Source of the DNA: Chitinophagaceae bacterium
GTDB lineage: Bacteria; Bacteroidota; Bacteroidia; Chitinophagales; Chitinophagaceae
Assembly: GCA_019747455.1 (NCBI GenBank)
Contig: JAIEQT010000553.1
Location: forward strand, 1-8,803
DNA length: 8,803 nt
Direction: 5' to 3'
The position numbers and the translations under genes were made by a program. Below the pieces are notes generated by a model that did no database searches, was not told the origin of the DNA, and worked only from the letters and a program-made list of their open reading frames with translations. Below are positions 1-6,514 of the stretch, piece by piece (within the stretch, counting starts at the first letter, position 1; the number at the start of each line of letters is the position of its first letter).

Positions 1-66
1 AAACCGGGTATAATCATTCTTCGTAGATAATCTGTCACACAATCAAAAACTTAAAAAAAACAGGTT

Positions 67-618
67 ATGAAAATGATTACATTACTATTCTTGTCTGCTT
101 TCGCCTTGAATAGCACTTTCGCACAAAAAAAGGAGAAAACAGTAGAGGTTGGCGGCGCCGCTATGTATCCCTCTAAAAACATTATCCAGAATGCAGTAAA
201 TTCTGCTGATCACACTACCCTCGTGGCAGCAGTTAAAGCAGCAGGCTTAGTAGAAACTTTACAGGGAGCAGGACCATTTACAGTATTTGCGCCTACAAAT
301 GAAGCGTTCAACAAATTACCGAAAGGTACTGTTGAAACATTAGTTAAGCCAGAGAACAAGGCAACTTTAACTAAAATCCTTACTTATCATGTAATTGCAG
401 GTAGTTTTGATGCGAAAGCTATTGCTAAACTGATCAAAGAAGGTAATGGTACAGCTACTTTAAAAACTGTTTCCGGAGGTACTTTAAAAGCTAGTATGAA
501 AGGAAACAAGTTAATCCTTACCGATGAAAAAGGTGGCATGAGTACAGTTACCATCAAAAATGTTTACCAAAGTAATGGTGTAATTCATGTAATTGATACC
601 GTAGTTCTTCCTTCATAA
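67..618 (+). CDS. Secreted fasciclin (FAS1) domain protein
   Basis: A 183-residue protein with an N-terminal signal peptide: a hydrophobic stretch at residues 4-15 and a likely cut after A19 (STFA|Q). A single FAS1 domain fills residues about 40-182. It shows the first conserved FAS1 block (FTVFAPTNEAF, about 72-82), the central YH pair (LTYHVIAG, about 106-113) and the closing block (VIHVIDTVVLP, about 172-182). FAS1 domains are extracellular adhesion or ligand-binding modules; the bacterial single-domain form is small, secreted and of unclear partner. The ATG at 67 is chosen because it gives an intact signal peptide; ATG at 73 is also possible. No good Shine-Dalgarno or TAnnTTTG box is visible in the 66 bases upstream. 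The gene ends in three consecutive in-frame stops (TAA TAA TAG, 616-624) and a strong terminator, so it looks monocistronic at its 3' end. Family call is sure; role is not. Confidence 0.93.
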   Translation: MKMITLLFLSAFALNSTFAQKKEKTVEVGGAAMYPSKNIIQNAVNSADHTTLVAAVKAAGLVETLQGAGPFTVFAPTNEAFNKLPKGTVETLVKPENKATLTKILTYHVIAGSFDAKAIAKLIKEGNGTATLKTVSGGTLKASMKGNKLILTDEKGGMSTVTIKNVYQSNGVIHVIDTVVLPS

Positions 619-643
619 TAATAGCAAATAGCAATTTGAATGG

Positions 644-675
644 AGCCCCTGACGATACTGTCGGGGGCTTTTTTT
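644..675 (+). terminator. Intrinsic terminator after the FAS1 gene
   Basis: A 10-bp stem with one T-G wobble (AGCCCCTGAC at 644-653 paired with GTCGGGGGCT at 660-669) encloses the 6-base loop GATACT and runs straight into seven T (669-675). It lies 25 bp past the FAS1 stop and on the same strand, so it should end that transcript and insulate cmk. Confidence 0.9.
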
Positions 676-682
676 ATATTTG
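675..682 (+). promoter_or_regulatory. Putative -7 promoter box for cmk
   Basis: TATATTTG matches the Bacteroidota sigma-ABfr -7 consensus TAnnTTTG exactly and ends 6 bases before the cmk ATG. No TTG-type -33 element is seen at the right distance; that position falls in the terminator hairpin. If used, transcription would begin at about 686-689, giving a leaderless or nearly leaderless mRNA. Motif is seen; use is inferred. Confidence 0.45.
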
Positions 683-688
683 CCTTGA

Positions 689-1378
689 ATGAAAAAAATC
701 ATCATCACATTAGATGGCTTTTCATCTTGTGGGAAGAGTACACTAGCCAAGCAATTGGCAAGGGAACTTAACTATGTATTTATAGATAGTGGTGCTATGT
801 ATAGAGCTATTACGCTCTATTTTATGCGTAATAGAATCGATTGGAATCAGGATGATGTTGTTCAAGGTGCATTGCAGGATATTTCACTCGATTTTGATTA
901 TAATGATGCAACGGGTACTAGTGATATCTTGCTTAATGATGAAAATGTAGAGCTATTGATACGTGATATGTTAGTAAGTGAGCATGTAAGTGAAGTTGCA
1001 GCGAATAGATGGGTTCGAGAATTTGCTGTTGACCAACAGCAAAAAATGGGAGAGAAAAAAGGGATCGTGATGGATGGAAGAGACATTGGTACCACTGTTT
1101 TTCCGAATGCAGAATTAAAAATATTTGTTACAGCCGATCCTGCCGTAAGGGTAGAAAGACGCTATAAGGAAATGTTTGCCAAGAATCCCAAAATTACCAT
1201 TGAAGAAGTAAAGGATAATTTAGAGATGCGCGATTATATAGATAGTAATCGCGAGTTCAGTCCGCTCCGTAAAGCTGAAGACGCGGTTATTTTAGATAAT
1301 ACACACCTTACCCGCGAAGAGCAATTGGCATTAGCTTTAAGTTGGGCCAAGGAGCGGATTTACTTAATTCCTGAGTAG
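689..1378 (+). CDS. cmk: Cytidylate kinase
   Basis: Transfers phosphate from ATP to CMP or dCMP in the cytosol, feeding pyrimidine nucleotide synthesis and salvage. The 229-residue length is normal for bacterial Cmk. The P-loop is at residues 10-18 (G10-FSSC-GKST), the substrate-binding DSGAMYR at 33-39, the DGRDIGT motif at 129-135, the LID arginines around RVERR (154-158), and the RDYIDSNR..SPL signature at 181-193. All key residues are present. The ATG at 689 is the only sensible start because the P-loop strand begins at once. It is separated from FAS1 by a terminator and probably has its own promoter. Its stop lies 4 bp from the stop of the convergent GH1 gene, with no terminator between them. 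Function is well supported. Confidence 0.97.
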   Translation: MKKIIITLDGFSSCGKSTLAKQLARELNYVFIDSGAMYRAITLYFMRNRIDWNQDDVVQGALQDISLDFDYNDATGTSDILLNDENVELLIRDMLVSEHVSEVAANRWVREFAVDQQQKMGEKKGIVMDGRDIGTTVFPNAELKIFVTADPAVRVERRYKEMFAKNPKITIEEVKDNLEMRDYIDSNREFSPLRKAEDAVILDNTHLTREEQLALALSWAKERIYLIPE

Positions 1379-1382
1379 GTGC

Positions 1383-2891
1383 TTACAGTACCGCATTCTG
1401 TTGAGCCATCGCTTTAAAATAGTCGGCACTAAGTTTAGGTGTTCTTTTCAATGTTTTATAATCCATATGTACCAAACCAAAACGAGTACCATAGCCCATA
1501 GCCCATTCAAAGTTATCAATGAGACTCCAGTAAAAATAGCCTTTTACAGGTACTCCTTCGCTAGTGGCTCGCTGCAGTTCCGTTAAATAACTACGCATAT
1601 ACATGATACGATCGGTATCATGTATACGGTTATCGGGGGTTAAGTCATCGGTACTGCTGTAGCCATTCTCTGTAATATAAATTTCTTTTGCTTTCCATAA
1701 ATCGTTCACATGGCGCACACCCCAATACAATGTTTCGGGTGCCAACTTTTCCCATGTAGAAGTACTTGTTGGATGTGATTTGGCAAACGGAAAAACTTCA
1801 TAACCCATTTCGTTAGATGCTGCTTGCACATAACATTCAGGTCCATATATGTTGATACCACAGAAATCGGTGGGTGTGCTCATAATTTTTAATTCTTCTG
1901 CTGTAAACTTCGGCGCATCGGCTCCGGCTTTTTTAAGAAAGGCATCGGTATATTTTCCTTCCATAATAGCTGTCATATAACCGGCATTCAATTCCCTCGT
2001 TGCACTTTCTGCTGCTTTAATATTTTCGGGCGTTTCAATGAGTGGAACAGCAACTTTAATATTTTCAGCAACACCTACTTTAGTACCTGCTTTTGCTTTT
2101 GCCCGAATAGCTTGTACACTTAAACCATGCGCAAGTAACACATTATGGCGAAGTTGGTTTAATGCGGCCGGTGCTAATTTTAAACCAGGCGCATGAATGC
2201 CATTGCCATATCCCAATTCAACAAATGTCCACATTTCATTAAGGGTAAAGAAATGGTTCACTCTATCACTTAATTTTTCTGCCATAAAACCGGCATAATC
2301 AGCAAAGGCTTTAGCGGTATCTACCGATTGCCAACCTTTATTTTTATCTTCTAAAGCCTGTGGTAAATCCCAATGGAATAATGTACCAAAAGGTTTGATG
2401 CCATTGGCTAAGAGTTCATCTACGAGGCGATTATAAAAATCAACCCCTTTTTGATTCGGCGTTTTAGCTCCATCCGGGAAAATCCGCGACCAGGCAATCG
2501 AAAAACGATAAGATTGCACATTAAGCGATTTCATGAGTTTGATATCTTCTTTATACTTGTGATAGAAATCACAGGCCACATCACCATTATCGTTATTCAA
2601 TATTTTGCCGGGCGTGTGTGAGAAGGTATCCCAAACTGTTTTACCTCTACCATCTTCATTTGCCGCCCCTTCTACCTGATAGGAGGCTGTAGCAGTACCC
2701 CATAAAAAACCATCCGGGAAAGAAAGCTTATTCTTATTATTACCAACACCTGCAATTTGCTCACTCGCTTTTTTATCATTATTGCAAGAAGAAAATATAA
2801 ATGGCGCCGCTGATAAGCCCATAGCAGTTAATCCAGCCGTTTTCATAAAATCACGACGGTTATTTTGCTCATTGGTTTTTTTATTTTTCAT
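1383..2891 (-). CDS. Tat-type lipoprotein GH1 beta-glucosidase
   Basis: A 502-residue protein with a GH1 catalytic domain at about residues 56-498. GH1 enzymes are retaining beta-glycosidases. The acid/base is E219 in TLNE and the nucleophile E408 in ITENG. Sugar-binding residues typical of the -1 subsite are visible: Q72 (YQVEG), H173 (FHWD), N218, W455 and the FEW at 461-463. The N-terminus carries a twin-arginine motif (NRRDFMK, 11-17), a hydrophobic segment (about 18-33) and a lipobox (FSSC) with C36 as the lipidated residue, followed by an Asn/Lys-rich linker of about 20 residues. Export by Tat and anchoring in the envelope are therefore inferred. Most GH1 enzymes are cytosolic, so this location is notable. 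Exact substrate (cellobiose, other beta-glucosides or galactosides) cannot be read from the sequence. No SusC/SusD or other glycan-utilisation genes are beside it. No clear -7 box is seen upstream. Confidence 0.95.
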   Translation of the reverse strand: MKNKKTNEQNNRRDFMKTAGLTAMGLSAAPFIFSSCNNDKKASEQIAGVGNNKNKLSFPDGFLWGTATASYQVEGAANEDGRGKTVWDTFSHTPGKILNNDNGDVACDFYHKYKEDIKLMKSLNVQSYRFSIAWSRIFPDGAKTPNQKGVDFYNRLVDELLANGIKPFGTLFHWDLPQALEDKNKGWQSVDTAKAFADYAGFMAEKLSDRVNHFFTLNEMWTFVELGYGNGIHAPGLKLAPAALNQLRHNVLLAHGLSVQAIRAKAKAGTKVGVAENIKVAVPLIETPENIKAAESATRELNAGYMTAIMEGKYTDAFLKKAGADAPKFTAEELKIMSTPTDFCGINIYGPECYVQAASNEMGYEVFPFAKSHPTSTSTWEKLAPETLYWGVRHVNDLWKAKEIYITENGYSSTDDLTPDNRIHDTDRIMYMRSYLTELQRATSEGVPVKGYFYWSLIDNFEWAMGYGTRFGLVHMDYKTLKRTPKLSADYFKAMAQQNAVL

Positions 2892-2961
2892 GGTAGGAAA
2901 GGGTTATATGTTTATAGCGTTAATATAGTTATTTTTTTTTAAAAGACTTACTAATTATTTG

Positions 2962-2997
2962 CCCTCCGAAAGAGGCTAGGAGGGAAGCTAGGGGGCT
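2962..2997. repeat. Inverted repeat with duplicated CTAGG unit
   Basis: CCCTCC (2962-2967) and GGAGGG (2979-2984) form a 6-bp stem around an 11-base loop. The unit GCTAGGAGGG (2975-2984) recurs imperfectly as GCTAGGGGGC (2988-2997). From memory this resembles degenerate copies of C/G-rich intergenic repeats common in Bacteroidota genomes; copy number cannot be checked here. Confidence 0.4.
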
Positions 2998-3014
2998 TGT
3001 CTTTTATAAATCTT

Positions 3015-3033
3015 TGATCTGCTGCGCGGATCA
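3015..3033. repeat. Hairpin, 8-bp stem
   Basis: TGATCTGC (3015-3022) pairs with GCGGATCA (3026-3033), including one T-G wobble, around a TGC loop. No T-run follows on either strand. It could be part of a dispersed palindromic element or a structured 3' end. Confidence 0.4.
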
Positions 3034-3179
3034 GGTCTACACTTTTAAAAGGAAAAAGATCCACGAAGCGAGTTGAAGAATTCTAGGATTTAGTATTATA
3101 TTAATCTGACCCAGTATGGGTTGGCGGTATTTGTGATTTTAAAAATTGGATAAAAGTAAAATGTAAGTTTTGTATTTAT

Positions 3180-3506
3180 CTAAACTATAAAAATAGCAAG
3201 GCTTTCAGCCCACATAATAAACACAGTAATAATCCAAGATGTCAAAGAGTATTTTATGCATATACTCTCTTTTTTAGATAGGTAAGACTTTGAAATTTGA
3301 AAAAAAAGAAAGAAAAATATTGGAATTGTAACTGACATTTCTAACATAATTTGGTTATCACTCAGTGTTGACATTGAGCTATACAGTGTGTACTTACTAT
3401 GTAGCTTATCCCATAATTCTTTAATGTCTATGAAAATATTATAAAGGCAGAGGCATAAGGAAAGGCTTACAAATAAATTGGAAATTATTTTTTTTAGCTT
3501 TAGCAA
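3180..3506 (-). CDS. Unrecognised small membrane protein, three predicted helices
   Basis: I do not recognise this 108-residue protein. It has three hydrophobic segments at about residues 8-27, 54-72 and 86-107, a charged link (27-39) and a Lys-rich link (73-85); it ends inside the last helix. The start is a TTG at 3506: the frame is open back to a TGA at 3540-3542 with no ATG or GTG between, so TTG (or a later ATG at residue 45, which would lose the first helix) is the only usual choice. It starts 5 bp after the stop of the upstream 152-residue membrane protein gene, which suggests translational coupling. Base composition is very AT-rich (about 26% GC by hand count over sampled lines), well below the flanking genes, and fits a recently acquired pair. 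Confidence 0.6.
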   Translation of the reverse strand: MLKLKKIISNLFVSLSLCLCLYNIFIDIKELWDKLHSKYTLYSSMSTLSDNQIMLEMSVTIPIFFFLFFQISKSYLSKKESICIKYSLTSWIITVFIMWAESLAIFIV

Positions 3507-3511
3507 ATTTT

Positions 3512-3970
3512 TTATATGAAATTTTTTAAAAATTTTATCTCAGTTTGGTTCAAATGAATTTTTAACTTTCTTAACATTTTGTTGCTATCGTAATAAGTAA
3601 TTTGATAAAGGCCGAATCGAATTTTTCCATTTCCTTGAAAGAAAAAAAGATTTCCATTTGAGTTAGGATCAGCAGTTTCGTCAGGAATACTAATATCAAT
3701 CACTGCTTTTATATTCGATAAATTAATTTCTAGTTTTGATTTTAAAAGTCCAGCTGCAAATATGTTAAGAACTATCACTTTTGATTCATCAATAATCAAT
3801 CGCTTTGGATGGAAAAACAATTCAAAAGGTAAGTAGAGTAGGATGCATAGGAGCGTGTAGTCATTTTTTTTACTAAAAATTGTAAGTATTATAAATACTA
3901 ATAGTAACAATGCAATTATAAAATAAAATAAATCATTTAGCCTGTATGCTCGTGAATATGGCTTTTGCAT
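3512..3970 (-). CDS. Unrecognised membrane protein with possible PH-like cytosolic domain
   Basis: A 152-residue protein that I do not recognise. A short basic N-terminus is followed by two closely spaced hydrophobic helices (about 14-33 and 37-53), which make a hairpin. The rest (about 57-140) is strand-rich with alternating hydrophobic residues, followed by a short amphipathic helix (141-151). This layout resembles small bacterial proteins with a membrane hairpin followed by a PH-like domain, but that is a shape argument only. The start at 3970 is an ATG with no other close candidate. It lies 46 bp downstream of the oxidoreductase stop on the same strand, with no terminator seen between, so it may ride on that transcript. 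Like its downstream partner it is far more AT-rich than the surroundings and rich in Ile, Leu, Phe, Lys and Asn. Confidence 0.65.
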   Translation of the reverse strand: MQKPYSRAYRLNDLFYFIIALLLLVFIILTIFSKKNDYTLLCILLYLPFELFFHPKRLIIDESKVIVLNIFAAGLLKSKLEINLSNIKAVIDISIPDETADPNSNGNLFFFQGNGKIRFGLYQITYYDSNKMLRKLKIHLNQTEIKFLKNFI

Positions 3971-4016
3971 AAAGTATTTTAATCATAAAATCACAATCTC
4001 ATTCGAAAGAAATTGA

Positions 4017-5207
4017 CTATATCTTCCTTTCCGATATCTTACCGGTAGCTTTATTCTTTAATATTAATTTTTTAGCTCCATAATGTGTTACTTCTTCCTT
4101 CACTAAATAGTGGTCTGTATCGTATTCCACTAAATGGCTTTCTTTAGAGAGGCCAGTTTGTCCGCGCCAAATATCCAATTGTACCGGCTCCCATAATTTT
4201 GATTTAGCCGATTTATAGGCGGCATCAAGTATAGCATTTACCACATACCCATCATAGAATGTTTCTTTAGGGGCTACTCCTTTTTCTAAGGCATCAAACA
4301 TATCCATGAACATATGGTTATAACCTAATTCATTTAATTCATCACCTACAGGAAATAACCAACCACTATTGCTTTCAGCCTTCTCCGCAATATAATCGCC
4401 ACCCTTGCCGGTGGTGAACATATCAAACCCGGTTCTTAAAAAACTATTGATCCATATGGTTCCTTCGGTACCCATCACTTCATCACGGAGGTCTAGTCCA
4501 CCGCGGAAGGTCCAACTTACTTCAAATTGTCCGATCGCGCCGTTCTCGTACTTTACCAAACCAATGGCATGGTCTTCTGCATCAATAGGTTTTACTTGGG
4601 TATCGGCCCAGCACATCACCTCAATGGGTTTAATATCTTTTCCTATATAGGATCTGGTTATTTCTACACAATGACAGCCTAGATCTAAGATACATCCACC
4701 GCCGGCTTGTTCAATATCCCAAAACCATTCGCTATGCGGGCCAGGATGTGTTTCTCTTGATTTAGCCCAAAGTATTCTTCCTAGTGCTCCATTCTTTACA
4801 GAGTCTTGTGCTTTAATAAATTTAGGTGTATATACTAGATCTTCTAAATAACCATTGAAGATACCAGCTGCCTCAACTGCTTCTAACATGCGTTTGGCCT
4901 CTGCTGCGTTACGACCCAAAGGCTTGGTGGTCATCACCGCTTTTTTATGTTTGCAGCATAGCATTACGGCTGCTTCATGCAAATTATTGGGCAATGCGAT
5001 GCATACAATATCCACATCGGGCCTGGCAATGGCTTCTTCCATATTTGTAGTGAAGTGATGGCATTGATAATCAGCAGCAAATTTTTTTGCACTTTCTTCC
5101 CTGCGCGAATAAATACTTACAATTTTATCTTTGCTACGATATCCTTGAAGTGAATCGGCATAAAATCGGCCTATAAAACCAGAGCCTAACATGGCGATGC
5201 GTTGCAT
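4017..5207 (-). CDS. Gfo/Idh/MocA-family oxidoreductase
   Basis: A 396-residue NAD(P)-dependent dehydrogenase of the glucose-fructose oxidoreductase/inositol dehydrogenase family. The Rossmann nucleotide-binding motif is at residues 8-13 (GSGFIG). The ALPNNLHE segment (71-78) is typical. The lysine motif normally written EKP is here TKP (94-96), with K95 kept. The C-terminal substrate domain starts around 123 and carries the DLGCH signature (175-179), in which D175 and H179 are the expected catalytic pair. No signal peptide is present, so it should be cytosolic. It lies 43 bp downstream of the full-length permease frame, on the same strand, and is probably co-transcribed with it. That pairing suggests import and oxidation of a sugar, polyol or uronate; the substrate is not readable. 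A GTTACGG-type tandem repeat lies just before the start. Confidence 0.92.
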   Translation of the reverse strand: MQRIAMLGSGFIGRFYADSLQGYRSKDKIVSIYSRREESAKKFAADYQCHHFTTNMEEAIARPDVDIVCIALPNNLHEAAVMLCCKHKKAVMTTKPLGRNAAEAKRMLEAVEAAGIFNGYLEDLVYTPKFIKAQDSVKNGALGRILWAKSRETHPGPHSEWFWDIEQAGGGCILDLGCHCVEITRSYIGKDIKPIEVMCWADTQVKPIDAEDHAIGLVKYENGAIGQFEVSWTFRGGLDLRDEVMGTEGTIWINSFLRTGFDMFTTGKGGDYIAEKAESNSGWLFPVGDELNELGYNHMFMDMFDALEKGVAPKETFYDGYVVNAILDAAYKSAKSKLWEPVQLDIWRGQTGLSKESHLVEYDTDHYLVKEEVTHYGAKKLILKNKATGKISERKI

Positions 5208-5213
5208 AAAATA

Positions 5214-5245
5214 GTTACGGGTTACGGGTTACGAGATACGGGTTA
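5214..5245. repeat. Tandem heptamer repeat GTTACGG
   Basis: Four consecutive 7-base units, GTTACGG, GTTACGG, GTTACGA and GATACGG, followed by a partial GTTA. They fill most of the gap between the permease frame and the oxidoreductase start and end 6 bases before the latter's ATG on the minus strand. Such heptamer arrays occur in many genomes as variable-length repeats; here they would lie in the untranslated part of the mRNA. Confidence 0.8.
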
Positions 5246-5250
5246 TTTTA

Positions 5251-6443
5251 TTAAGCGTTTGCTGTTTTATTCTCTTTAAAGAATAATAAAAAATAAATGA
5301 GTACGCCTGCAGCTATGTAGGCTGGTACCATCCAAATGCTTTGCCAATTGTGAGCAGTATCACTAATTTTTTTGCATTTACGATATAGCCCGAGAAGCCT
5401 GTACCTATTACCATGCCAAGGCCATATGTAGCAAAAGTGAACAATCCTTGAGCTGCATTTTTTATTTTTTCACCTGCTTTTTTCTCGGTGTACATATAAC
5501 CTGTTACGAAGAAGAAATCATAACAAATACCGTGTAAAATTATTCCTGCATATAACATCCAGCTACTGTTTTCAACATTACCATAGGCAAAACAGATATA
5601 TCTTAATATCCAGGCACTCATGCCGAATAGTAACATATTTTTTACGCCAATTCTATTGAATAAAAATGGAATGGCAAGAATGAAAACAGCTTCTGAAACT
5701 TGTCCGAGTGTCATTTTACTTGCGGCATTCGGGAAATTGATTTCATTCAGGAAGGGATTCGCGAAGCCATAGTAAAATGAAAGGGGTATACAAACTAAAA
5801 TAGCTGCAATAAAAAATATCAGATAATGTTTGTCTTTGAACAATACAAATGCTTCGGTTCCCAATGCGGAAGAAGCGTCGGCTGATTTTCCTTTAGGAGG
5901 TGTATTCGGTAAAACAAAACTAAATAAACCTAAACCTGCTGAAACAGCAGCGGCCATATAAAATGTATTTGATGATTTTTCGATGCCTAGTTGTCCGATC
6001 ATTACCCCTGCTACGATCCATCCAATGGTTCCAAATACACGAATCCAGGGGAATTGTTTTCCGGGATCTGTCATTTGAGAAAATGCCACACTGTTACTCA
6101 ATGCTATAGTTGGCATATAAAGTAATGAGTACGCTAAAATGATCCAGTAAAAAGTATTACTATTTTCAATTTTTGTAGCTAGCAATAATAATGCTGCACC
6201 TAGTAGATGTAAGACCCCCATAATTTTTTGTGCAGCAAAAAAACGATCGGCAATCAATCCTACAAAAAAGGGAGAAATCATGGTAGCGATAGCCAGTGCA
6301 CCATAGGTGGCACCAATTTGCACATCAGTGGCTTGTAAGGGAGATTGACCCATATAGGTACCCATGGTAACATACCAGGCACTCCATATAAAATACTGTA
6401 AAAACATCATGACGCAGAGAGATACGCCAGTTGAACTTTTCAT
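5251..6443 (-). CDS. MFS permease (nucleoside:H+ symporter-like), -1 frameshift near the 3' end
   Basis: A polytopic inner-membrane transporter resembling the nucleoside:H+ symporter (NupG-like) branch of the major facilitator superfamily. Without a frameshift it ends at a TAG at 5313-5315, 376 residues after the chosen ATG at 6443. A TTG two codons further up (6449) is possible but less likely. At GCA AAA AAA (5375-5367) a -1 shift joins a 38-residue tail. That tail holds a clean last helix (IWMVPAYIAAGVLIYFLLFF) and a charged end (KENKTANA), then TAA TAA (5253-5248). The joined product is 397 residues, close to the usual length of about 400, with roughly 12 helices. The zero-frame tail (LVILLTIGKAFGWYQPT) is not family-like. 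So the gene is either shifted by an indel or sequencing error, or uses slippage. The neighbouring oxidoreductase suggests a sugar or nucleoside-derived substrate; specificity is uncertain. Confidence 0.85.
5367..5373 (-). other. A_AAA_AAA slippery heptamer at the frame break
   Basis: Read on the minus strand, seven A follow GC and are phased as GC-A AAA AAA TTA, the X_XXY_YYZ arrangement of -1 slippage sites such as those of insertion sequences. After the shift, translation resumes as ATT AGT GAT and stays open to 5251. Downstream I find only a weak 4-bp hairpin (GTGA 5363-5360 with TCAC 5353-5350), so a stimulatory structure is not obvious. Confidence 0.6.
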
Positions 6444-6514
6444 ATGCAATTGTTTAGACCCCCAATTTAATAAAAGGAACTGAACTATACGCTTTACTGC
6501 TTAAAAAAGATAAA

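Larger units (their letters stand above)
2892..3179. other. 288-bp non-coding stretch with hairpins and repeat-like sequence
   Basis: No convincing ORF or RNA gene was found. It contains an A/T run (about 2931-2944), an inverted repeat and near-duplicated TAGGRGG unit at 2962-2997, a hairpin at 3015-3033, the palindrome CTTTTAAAAG (3042-3051) and a small hairpin at 3109-3121. It must hold the GH1 promoter (right end of that gene) and the 3' end of the minus-strand transcript arriving from the right. None of the hairpins is followed by a T-run on either strand, so none is a standard intrinsic terminator. Confidence 0.6.

Noticed and set aside
1..66. C-terminal end of an upstream gene at the left edge
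   Set aside because: All three plus frames stop within 40 bases and none gives a recognisable tail; a promoter for the FAS1 gene is more likely, but no clear box is seen.
898..1095. Minus-strand 65-codon ORF inside cmk
   Set aside because: Lies fully opposite a well-supported gene and has no recognisable features.
1401..1586. Plus-strand 61-codon ORF opposite the 3' end of the GH1 gene
   Set aside because: Antisense shadow with no identifiable feature.
2892..4016. Insertion sequence or transposon around the AT-rich genes
   Set aside because: No transposase, no matching terminal inverted repeats and no target duplication found by eye.
4405..5058. Plus-strand ORFs (81 and 67 codons) opposite the oxidoreductase
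   Set aside because: Shadows of the real gene; compositions follow the complement of its codons.
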